Source of the DNA: Solen grandis
Taxonomy: Eukaryota > Mollusca > Bivalvia > Adapedonta > Solenidae
DNA: 64,000 nt
Assembly: GCA_021229015.1 (NCBI GenBank)
Contig: CM037787.1
Coordinates: 32,574,269-32,638,268, forward strand
Direction of reading: 5' to 3'
The notes below the pieces were generated by a model that was not told where the DNA came from, searched no databases, and saw only the letters and a list, made by a program, of their open reading frames with translations. Positions 35,851 through 45,900 of this stretch are shown piece after piece. Position 1 is the first letter of the stretch. Each line of letters starts with the position of its first letter. Position numbers and translations under genes: made by a program.

Positions 35851-37390
35851 TGCGGAGGTGGCATTGTTTTAAATGTAAATTTGTTTTTTATGACTGTGTG
35901 TTATTCAGTGAATAACTGTCCAGGAATGTAATTAATTTGAATAATGCATGCTTGTGGTGTACTTGATGACGTTAAGTATTGACCCAAAAGCATGAGATAT
36001 TTATACTCATTACTTTCATTTCTTTAAACATGTATGCACTTATTGTAAAAGAAAAAAAATGAATTATGGCCTATTAAAAGTATTTCTGAAATTTTTCTTT
36101 TTTTTTGTTTGTTTATACCTATTTGAAATTTATAGATTGTTGTATATAAGCCAGATTTTCCGTCTAACACTATTTTGTAAATTCTGCAAAAAAAAAAAAG
36201 TGCTATAGATTGTAATATCTACCCAGATATGTAAAAATCTTGAAGCAATACAAGATGCTCTTAAAAATATATATACAGATGAGACTCCGTGTTGTCGATA
36301 TCATCAGTCTTGACATTTAGTGTAGTTCAACATGCTTCGAAAGTCCCAACATTTTTTTCTATTAATAAATACATAAAATCCATTCTTATCTCAATATTTT
36401 GTCTATGTTTTATATACTTCAACATATTTCATGGTTTGGATGGATAAATTTTCACCCGAAAAATAGGTTTATCTCGACATGCCAACATGCTCATGGAGGG
36501 ACAGAAATCAGTTTTTCACAGTCCCGAACCAGGTCAATTAGTGTCACTGCAACATAAAAAGGTTGCAAACTGTAATGTTTGGAATAAAACTGGGTAATGC
36601 CAGTGTCATGATATAATCATACACTTCAACAAAACAAATTTTTTTTTATAAAATCAATAAAACATATATATAGAGAGAGATATATAAAAAAAAACATTGT
36701 AACTTCATGATAACAAAGACTCTTTCCTCATCGTGTGACAAGCAGGATATTGAATTAACAGATTATTGAAAAAAGAAATAATATTTTCATAAACTCATTT
36801 TGTGATGTGACCAAAAAATGCTGGATAGAAAAGAAAAACATGATTACATGCGTTGTGGGATTGGTGGATACGTTGAGAGGATTTTAATTTGTAGTTCAGT
36901 GGTTAGAAAGCTGTCACAGATTTTGGAAAGGCCATGATTTTTTCGTAGTTTTTTTGACACATACAAGTTGTCTTTTCATCTGAGAGAAAAAAAATGCAAA
37001 CACAAGTCCGTATTATATTTCAGAAAACAAATAAATTTTTCACCTAATATAATACCAGTAATAAAAAATCATTTTCATATTTTACTGTTTAATAATCTTG
37101 TAAAAAGAAAAAAATCCAAATATATATCCTACTGGTAAGATCTCTGGCTCTGACAGCAAAATTCAGAATTAACATGAAAGTACCATCTTTCAGGGATGCC
37201 TGGCTTATACTGCTTTTATTTTGATTTCACTTTGCAGTGGCATACAGTACCATGATTGTGAGGAGGACCAAGATGAACTCACGTAAGTCTGGATATGATT
37301 TTGTTGTGTTGGTGTTTACCCTTGCTGCAGCGGTATTTCAGTCATATAATGACATCCAGTTGGTGCACCTTTCCAATTTTTAGCACTGAT

Positions 37391-37639
37391 TTAACCCTTT
37401 ACTTCATATGGACACATTTTTACACATTGGCAAACAGAGCAAACCCAGATCAGACAGCTCCTATTGGAGCTTGCTGATCAAGGTCTTCTCTGTGTGCTCA
37501 TACAATAATGTATCTCAGTTTCTACACAGTCATCTGTGGCAAAGAATTTACATCATTTCACAAGCCATTTAAAGATCAATCAATTAATATTCATCAAGTC
37601 ATAAATTTGTACATGAATATTCATGAGGTAAAGGGTTAA
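37391..37639 (+). mobile_element. TTAA MITE family B, intact copy
   Basis: TTAACCCTTTACTTCATA ... TCATGAGGTAAAGGGTTAA, 249 bp. A different interior from family A (CCCAGATCAGAC ... GAATATTCATGAGG) but with the same TTAACCCTTT outer bases. Confidence 0.8.
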
Positions 37640-37878
37640 GTACCATCTTTTCCATTCATGGGTAAGACAACTGCTCACTAATCTTATCAACAGAAATTAA
37701 ACCATGTTCTTGGCTAGATGCAAAACTATGACAACTACATATAAATAGGGAAGCAGTTAAAAGAGTTTTGCACAAAGCCCTCGATCTGGTCTTTTGAGTT
37801 AACCAGGTCATCCACTGACTACCTATAACCCCAGTGGAGGTATTGGGTAGTCAATCTGTATGGCAATTTGAATACACC

Positions 37879-38120
37879 TTAACCCTTTCCCTCATATAGA
37901 CTCATTTTGACGCACTCAATAGGTACCACATAAAGCCTGATCTGCAGAAATTCACAGTTAAACCTTACCATATTTAATTACAAAATCCTCATTTCCAGAC
38001 CACTGAGGAGCAGCGAACAGCATAAAACCTGATCAGCCTGCGAGTTACTCGCAGGCTGATCTGGTTTTATGTTGTTCGCATAGGTCTTTTCATGGTTTCC
38101 TCTATGAGGGAAAGGGTTAA
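37879..38120 (+). mobile_element. TTAA MITE family A, copy 4
   Basis: 242 bp, near-identical to copies 2 and 3, TTAA at both ends. Intergenic, downstream of MNS1. Confidence 0.9.
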
Positions 38121-38960
38121 AACACAAGAAAGTCCATTACACACAAGAGGAAGACCTCAGATACTGTAAAATTATTAATATTTGTTGACATTAAATTTCG
38201 CTGGAAGGTTTCTTAACCTGAAAAGTGACTCTGCCTGGATTCGAAACCCACAGCACACAGGGCTGAGTGGTGTTAAATCGGTGACATCACCTGCTTTGAA
38301 AGTGAAGATGACATCAGAATTTACAGGAAATGTTAGAGACAAACAGTTGCATACTTCATGCAGCAGTTACTTCCCTTACATTACTATCATCAATGCCTCC
38401 GTAAAAATCAAATGACATACAACAAACGAAATGGTCAAACTGACAAGTCAAAAATCCTGCACAAGTAACTTCTTGTTTTGAATATTTTCCTGATTTTTAA
38501 CCAACATGTATCTTTAATAAATTAAATTTATAAATAATTTGAAAAGGGGACATATTTAAAAAAAACAAGGCAGTCCAAAGGACAGCTATATCCCCCGCCG
38601 CTGACCAAATATTAGAATTTGTTTGGTCATAGGATTATGTTCACCTTAACCTGGCATGGTTGTAGCAGACATAGAAGATCAGTTTAAGACAATTTAACTT
38701 TCCGGAGTTATGTATGAATCTCAGAATTCGGAGGCACATATATTAAAAGTTTACTGACAAGTTTTACATGGGAAACAGTACAAAAAGTGAACATCAATGA
38801 AGTATAGGATGTGTTAGGTAATCACAAAATACATGTGTAACTCAATTAAAAACTTTATATATCATGACATAATTTGTATGATTGTGAACATGACATACTA
38901 TTATTTACCGAATACAATAAATCATGAGATATCGAGATGACATGAAAAAGTGGAGGCTTA

Positions 38961-39700
38961 AACATTTGACCTTCAAGGATGACCTTGACCTTAAGCCAGC
39001 GTGACCGCCTCATGCCTCCTGCACATCAGCTCAATGAGGTTAACATTTTAGCCGAGTTTGAAGAAACTGTATCCAAGCGTTCATGAGATATGGAGCGGAC
39101 ACGAAAATAACATTTGACCTTCAAGTATGACCTTGACCTTGAGCCAGCGTGACCGCCTCATGCCTTCTGCACATCAGCTCAATGAGGTTAACATTTTAGC
39201 TGAGTTTGAAGAAAATGTGTCCAAGCGTTCATGAGATATGGAGCGGACACGAAAATAACATTTGACCTTCAAGTATGACCTTGACCTTGAGCCAGCGTGA
39301 CCGCCTCATGCCTTCTGCACATCAGCTCAATGAGGTTAACATTTTAGCTGAGTTTGAAGAAAATGTGTCCAAGCGTTCATGAGATATGGAGCGGACACAA
39401 AAAACATTTGACCTTCAAGTATGACCTTGACCTTGAGCCAGCGTGACCGCCTCATGCCTTCTGCACATCAGCTCAATGAGGTTAACATTTTAGTCGAGTT
39501 TGAAGAAAATGTGTCCAAGCGTTCATGAGATATGGAGCGGACACGAAAATAACATTTGACCTTCAAGTATGACCTTGACCTTGAGCCAGCGTGACCGCCT
39601 CATGCCTTCTGCACATCAGCTCAATGAGGTTAACACTTTAGCTGAGTTTGAAGAAAATGTATCCAAGCGTTCATGAGATATGGAGCGGACACGAAAATGT
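38961..39700. repeat. Five-copy tandem array, 146-148 bp unit
   Basis: Units start with AACATTTGACCTTCAAG at 38961, 39109, 39257, 39403 and 39551. Each includes TGACCTTGACCTTGAGCC, GACCGCCTCATGCCTTCTGC and GTTCATGAGATATGGAGCGG. Copies 2-5 are almost identical; the first is more diverged. Confidence 0.92.
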
Positions 39701-39796
39701 TTCGGACACACTGACGGACTGATGGACGGACTGACGGACGGACGGACGGACGAAGGGCATTCCTATAACCCCCCTCCCGCTTCGCGGCGGGGGATT
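39700..39796. repeat. (GGAC)n microsatellite and GC-rich hairpin closing the array
   Basis: CTGACGGACTGATGGACGGA, then (CGGA)n, then CCCGCTTCGCGGCGGGGG, a 7-bp stem. With AGCTATATCCCCCGCCGC at about 38585 it appears to bracket one composite repeat of about 1.2 kb. Confidence 0.65.
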
Positions 39797-40551
39797 AATT
39801 AACTAGGTGACACATGTAAGGGGAATAACTGCAGAGTGATTGCTACGGTTCCTCACAGTCTCCAGTACATATTCTTGATATATCCAAGATGCTTAGTGCA
39901 GCATGAGTGTGTCAGAAGTGGCTAAGGACCAGTAACTTCAGGATGATATTATTACGATGAAAACAAATACAGCTGCTCAATTCATTTTTATTCATTTGAT
40001 GAAATTTTCAAACATGCAATAATTTAATGTGAATAACACTAAAGAATAAACATAAAAGGTATTCCTTAAAAATCTTATTCTCGTATTTCTTATAGAATAT
40101 ACTTTATGTTTTATACTAAAGAGGATTAGAAATGAAAAAAATATGACAGAATGGCTTAAAATCTATGGCAATGATCACAAAGACTAGGATAAGAAAGTAA
40201 AAGAAGCAGGAAAATGACCCAGATTATGACATGCTATAAAAAAATCAATACTTCCTGTCACAATTTCGCTTGTACTAGTGTATCTATTTTTTTAATCAAC
40301 ATAAACACCTATTTTATACCTGAGCTGACCTTGGTTTAAATTACAGGTTAACCGACTAGATTGAAGTAATTAAACTAATTTCAATAAGACACAGAAGGTT
40401 ACATTTCCATTTCATTTAAAATCAAAATATCAAATAAACAGATTTTTATTGATGACATTATTTTTTTTAAAGCAATGTTCATTTGTATCATTTAGTGAAC
40501 AAATTCTCATAACATTTCAAAACAACAATTACATAATCACATTATCCCTTT

Positions 40552-40735
40552 CCCTCATATAGACTCATTTTGACGCACTCAGTAGGTACCACATAAAGCC
40601 TGATCTGCAGAAAACCACAGTTAAACCTTACCAAATTTAATTACAAAATCCTCATTTCTCAGTTACTCGCAGGCTCTGGTTTTATGCTGTTCGCATAGGT
40701 CTTTTCATGGTTTCCTCTATGAGGGAAAGGGTTAA
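40552..40735 (+). mobile_element. TTAA MITE family A, copy 5 (deletion derivative)
   Basis: 184 bp, missing about 58 bp around one arm of the central palindrome. Right flank TTAA, left flank TTAT. Confidence 0.85.
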
Positions 40736-41060
40736 GCATGACTAAATCATCAACAATGACAATTTATCATTGTAACAGATTACATGTACCCCGTATTATA
40801 TCATTCTATCATAATAACAGTTCTGTGGCACATCATCTGCCTGGAGAATACTGTAAAATCTTTATTTTTCGTTTACACTGAATTTCGTTATGTGCTAAAA
40901 GGAATTTCATGGGTATATTTCTTAATGGATTCATATACTTGGAAACTTGTGGTGAAATAAATGAAAGAATTTTGTGGGGGTTAATATTCATGGATAAAGC
41001 CCTCCACAAAAATAAAATATTATAAATTGTTTTAAAATCAAATTCCAAAAAATTATTATA

Positions 41061-41600
41061 AGTTACCATAGTGACCATATTAAATAGTTACCATAGTGAC
41101 CATATTATATAGTTACCATAGTGACCATATTATATAGTTACCATAGTGACCATATTAATAGTTACCATAGTGACCATATTATATAGTTACCATAGTGACC
41201 ATATTATAAAGTTACCATAGTGACCATATTTAATAGTTACCATAGAGACAATATTATATAGTTACCATAGTGACCATATTATAGTTACCATAGTGACCAT
41301 ATTATAATAGTTACCATAGAGACAATATTATATAGTTACCATAGTGACCATATTATATAGTTACCATAGAGACCATATTATATAGTTACCATAGTGACCA
41401 TATTATATAGTTACCATAGTGACCATATTATATAGTTACCATAGTGACCATATTATATAGTTACCATAGAGACCATATTATATAGTTACCATAGTGACCA
41501 TATTATACAGTTACCATAGTGACCATATTATACCATTACCATAGTGATCATTTTATACAGTTACCATAGTGACCATTTTATACAATTATCACAGTGACAT
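41061..41600. repeat. Tandem array of about 22 units of 25 bp (GTTACCATAGTGAC core)
   Basis: Units begin at 41062, 41087, 41112, 41137, 41161, 41186, 41211, 41236, 41261, 41284, 41310, 41335 and so on every 22-26 bp to 41560, with decayed units after. Core GTTACCATAGTGAC or GTTACCATAGAGAC, spacer CATATTATATA. The core fits the 14-bp RFX X-box pattern RYYNYYWWRRNRAC. Confidence 0.93.
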
Positions 41601-41824
41601 ATCATAATGATACTATGACTATGGTGGCATTTCTATGCCACAATAGTGACAACTCTGATATATTCTTTTTGTTATAACATCCCTATATGATAACATTGCC
41701 AGTCAATGTTATACTATGCCACCATAGGAAAATGTTCTTGAACCATCATTGTAGTGACCGTTTTGTGTGTTACCTTTACCACAATGAATATCTTAGTTAT
41801 ATCATCACCAAAGCAACATTTATA

Positions 41825-41998
41825 CAGTGAAATCTCTTTACAACGGCATTCATTATAACAGCAATCTCTTTATAACAGCAGTAGTCTTGAAAACTAAAGT
41901 GCATAATCCTTCTATGTCTCTATTCTTTACAACGGCAATTTCTTTATAACAGCAAAATTCACTGAAACAAACACCGCTGTTGTAAAGAGAGAGGACTG
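41825..41998. mobile_element. pogo/Tigger-like MITE
   Basis: CAGTGAAATCTCTTTACAAC ... TTGTAAAGAGAGAGGACTG, 174 bp, inverted ends flanked by TA on both sides, as expected for Tc1/mariner/pogo insertion. Confidence 0.8.
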
Positions 41999-42159
41999 TA
42001 CTACCATCACTGTGACATCTCAGTATCACACTATATAATGAAATCTAAATTTCATAATAACACTAAGTACTGTAATATTTCAATTCAAAGTGAAATCATT
42101 ATCCTTTTGAAAAAAAAAAAATCAGTAAAAAAATGTTACAGTACATGTAGTAACATTCT

Positions 42160-42322
42160 GTATTTAATTATCACCATAGTAGTGACATCCATCATAGAGA
42201 CATGTAGAGATAATACAATCACCATAGTGACTGTTTCATGTATATAATCTCCATGATGACTGTTTTATGTTATACAGTTTACATAGCGATTGATTCATGT
42301 TATACAATCTCCATAGCAACAG
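42160..42322. repeat. Decayed outlying units of the 25-bp array
   Basis: ATCACCATAGTGAC (42218-42231) and ATCTCCATAGCAAC (42307-42320), plus weaker copies, separated from the main array by a pogo-like MITE and unique sequence. Confidence 0.6.
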
Positions 42323-42530
42323 TTCTGGAATAGTTCATATTCACTGAGACACAATTGCCTTAATCACCACAATTCAAGCAGTCTATCAATTCTATCCATT
42401 TTTTTTCTTACAAAAAAAATGTGACCCCCCCCACACACACACACAAAATGTACTCCATCACTATAGTAATACATAAAACCATGGAAATTTCTTCGAAAAC
42501 AATACTGTGGTAAGCGTGTGTCTACAGGAG

Positions 42531-42650
42531 TCAATCCCATTTGACTCTGTCCTGGTATTCCGGAAGCCTATTTTCTCTGTAGAACTTCTGTAGGTATGTG
42601 CACGTCGGTCGTATATCTATTTTCTTCTCGACAAAATGGTCAAATGCTGT
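42531..42650 (-). CDS. 3'-terminal exon of an unrecognised gene, cut by assembly gap
   Basis: Reads leftward from a good acceptor (ctgtttcag, 42651-42659) through 39 codons to TGA at 42533-42531. The product begins TAFDHFVEKKIDIRPTCTYL and ends PEYQDRVKWD. Codon content and the strong polypyrimidine acceptor look real, but I do not recognise the family. Its upstream exons would lie to the right, where only 24 bases remain before the 100-N gap, so they are probably inside the gap. Confidence 0.55.
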   Translation of the reverse strand, partial: TAFDHFVEKKIDIRPTCTYLQKFYRENRLPEYQDRVKWD

Positions 42651-42674
42651 CTGAAACAGAAAGGAAGGGGAAAT

Positions 42675-42774
42675 NNNNNNNNNNNNNNNNNNNNNNNNNN
42701 NNNNNNNNNNNNNNNNNNNNNNNNNNNNNNNNNNNNNNNNNNNNNNNNNNNNNNNNNNNNNNNNNNNNNNNNNN
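42675..42774. other. 100-N assembly gap
   Basis: Exactly 100 Ns, the customary placeholder for a gap of unknown size. The minus-strand exon at 42531-42650 lacks its 5' exons to the left of it and the SLC6 gene lacks its N-terminus to the right of it. Both missing parts would fall here. Confidence 0.98.
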
Positions 42775-42805
42775 CTTATAAAACACACAGTATGCATCTT
42801 TTCAG

Positions 42806-42923
42806 AAGAACGACGCCCGGGAGACATGGTCCAGGAAAATAGAATATATCCTCTCCTGTATCGGATCTGGAGGTCTTGGTGGCGTCTGGAGGTTCCCGTA
42901 TCTTTGCTACAGAAACGGAGGAG
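42806..42923 (+). CDS. SLC6 exon A (TM1)
   Basis: First exon right of the gap, acceptor cttttcag, donor aggag|gtattt. Encodes [19 protein letters not shown] then [14 protein letters not shown]. Between the IG and the VW there are six residues where family members normally have seven, and the usual LGN is LGG. Confidence 0.93.
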
Positions 42924-45900
42924 GTATTTATATATACATGTGTGTATCTCATGTGTGGTTGTTAATTTGATTTTTCAATATTATCTTAATACATGTTTTA
43001 TCAATGGCTTATACAATTTCATTGCATATCCGTTGTTGTATGAAAGTTCAACAGTAATGGCCCTAACTTTTTTGATTCACCAAAACATTTTACGAATCAG
43101 AAGGTAAGAGGCTTTGAAAAAAACAACAGTGGCTGTGACAAGTGATTAGTTTTAACTTATTTCTTTTTACACAGATTAGGATACAGGTTCTTACAACTTG
43201 TGCAATTTTTTGACGGTACCCTGGATTGTAAAATTGTTTCACGTAACTGCTACATATCCGACGTTTCACTACTTTGTCATTAGTTGAAAGGTCATCAACT
43301 TAAACCCATAACGTCCACATTAATATACACTTCCGCTGGACGACCGTATAAAATTAAAGACCAGTGGTACAGATATCAATAAACTATTTCAAGGACTTTC
43401 ATAGACTGTTGGCCATGTATTACTCTTCTGTTTTAATTATGCCCGAAGTAAAATCATGTTTAAAACTGTTACAGGAGCATTCTTGGTGCCTTACGTGATT
43501 ATGTTAGCGATATGCGGTCTTCCATTGCTCTTCTTTGAACTTTCGTTTGGACAGTTCAGCATAGAAGGGCCAATTACGATATGGAAGGTCAATCCAATGT
43601 TCTATGGTACTTTCATGAGTTTTTGTCTCATACGTAGATATCGTTTTGGGGACTTTAATCAATGAAACACAAGTGCATTACTATTTATAGTGCAACATGT
43701 CCGACCGATCTGAATTACTTTATATAAATATATGTGTAACAATAATTTTCTTATGCTTTCTTGCCGAAGGAATGGAGCGAAATTAAAGCTATGAAATTTA
43801 TACAGAACCAATTCAAAAAATGTTGTCACAAGAAATGATTGATTTAAGTCAAATTATCAATATTCAATTAATCTGAGAAGCTCAAATTAGAAAACTAAAT
43901 AATAGCCATTTTACCAAACCAATAGCTTCACTTATATATCCCAGACCCTCAATCAAAGTTACACCCCACAACAGATTGCAACGCTTTCTGCCTGCAGATG
44001 TAACTCAGACAAAATAAGATCTTTCAACTTTTCGTATTCCTTAAAGTACTCGTACTTCCCGGTTAGCAGGTTCGTTTTGTCAAATCGTACACCTCACCAG
44101 GTAGCATTTTCCTTTAGCGTAAGAAGGTATCTTGAATATGCTGAATTACAACAAGTACCTAACGGAGAAATATCAAATTACACCACTAAGCATAAGATAT
44201 GACCATGACGTTAATTCCCATCCCGGAAAGTGGAGTTCAACTCGCAATTTTATGCATAAGAGGTGACAAACTGTCTTATCACAAAGTGTCTATGTTTTCA
44301 ATTTAACATGGAAATTTTTTTTAAAAAAATTCAATATACTCATATACGCTGCTTAATTCGTATGTTATAATGATAAGCATTTTTGATAAATTAGAAAATT
44401 TTCTGTTTGAATATCTCCTTTATAATTGTCCACTATCCTGTATTCATATGATTTTGTGTGCTACCAATAGGTGTTGGTTGGGGCATGGTTTGTGTCAGCG
44501 GGATGGTCTGTATCTACTACAGCGTTATCATCGTGTACAGTATTTACTACATGCTGGTCTCGTTCGTGAACTTGGATTCTGAAGTTCCATGGATAGACTG
44601 CGATAACCCATGGAACACTCGCAACTGTAGAGACAAGGCCTATCCGGACTGGGCTTCTATTTCGGACGAAATGGAAAAAAAAATCCAACAACTTGGTAGG
44701 GCAATGATTTCAACGATATTCGCCCCAGAGACCTTTTTTCAAGATATTGAAATAATTTCATAAACCAACCTTGTGAATGGTTCATTTCCTGCTCAGTGTG
44801 TTTGTTTCTTTGCTTGCATGGGTTTAGCATTACATCGAAAGTATTTCAGTTATTCAATGACTTATGTCTGCATGAGACACTGGTATAGTGCTGTCTCACT
44901 GCACTATCATGTCAAAGACAAGTTGCATGATGCATGCACCACACCCAGTCACATTATCCTGACACTGTTCAAATCAGTCCTGGCACTACTCTACCGAACT
45001 TTTAACGATTCGTTCAGCTTTATTCGTACTTAATAAAGTAAATATTCCAATGTTAGCTATGAGTGAAAGAAATGGCCAAGAAAATAGGATCTTTAAGGAA
45101 ATATGACTTTTACACGAAATTTGGCATGAATGATCCTTGGGTGGCCCTTCACTTAAGTTGATAAAATAAACTTGATCAGTGCAAAACGCAACAATTTTAT
45201 CATTTGGCACTAATGGTGACCTTATAGCCTCCCACCATAATTGCTAAAATAAAGTTGGCCCCATGAAAAACAAGGCCCGAAGAGGATCGGCTAATTTACT
45301 TATATATATATATATATACTTTATGAATAATATTTCAATTTCAACTTTTTTGAGACCAATTGTCAAAATGTTGTGTTTTTTTTTTTCATTTGGCTCAATC
45401 GATCACCATATTGCCGTCTACCATAATTGATTAAAAAGCTGATTCCTTGAAAATAATAGAACCCCCGGGGGTATGGGATTGGGACTCAGCTAGTTACCTT
45501 AACTCTATATAGATTTCAAAATTCTTTTCCACTGAAACCAATGTTAAGAATTAAATTCTGTATTGCTCTAATGTTAACCTCTTAATCTTCTACTGTAATT
45601 ACTTATGCATTACTACTTTACTTATATGATCTGTATAGAAAATTTAGAATTATTTGTATTTGAAATTAGAATCTGGTTAATTGCGGCAGAAGGTAAGCAG
45701 GTAAGATCAAGTGATCTATAATGTATTGAGTAGGCTGATAGTACTATTAGGAACGTTCTACAGAAACCGTGGCCCTCTAGTTAAAAGTTGTCTTTTGGTA
45801 TCTAATAAAGTTATAGACTATATTATTTTCCTTTTGGGATACAGAGTAAAGTTAAATTTATGAATTCTATATTCTAATAAATGATAGACATTTTAACATA

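Larger units (their letters stand above)
35851..41060. other. Intergenic region downstream of MNS1
   Basis: Holds the MNS1 3' UTR remainder, MITE copies at 37391, 37879 and 40552, and the 148-bp array. 38121-38560 and 39800-40550 show nothing recognisable beyond a short B-box-like repeat near 38225. Confidence 0.65.

Noticed and set aside
39700..39760. (GGAC)n coding repeat
   Set aside because: Microsatellite at the end of a composite repeat; no open frame with splice support.
41061..41600. CRISPR-like array
   Set aside because: Spacers are short, repeated and A+T-rich rather than unique; eukaryotic minisatellite.
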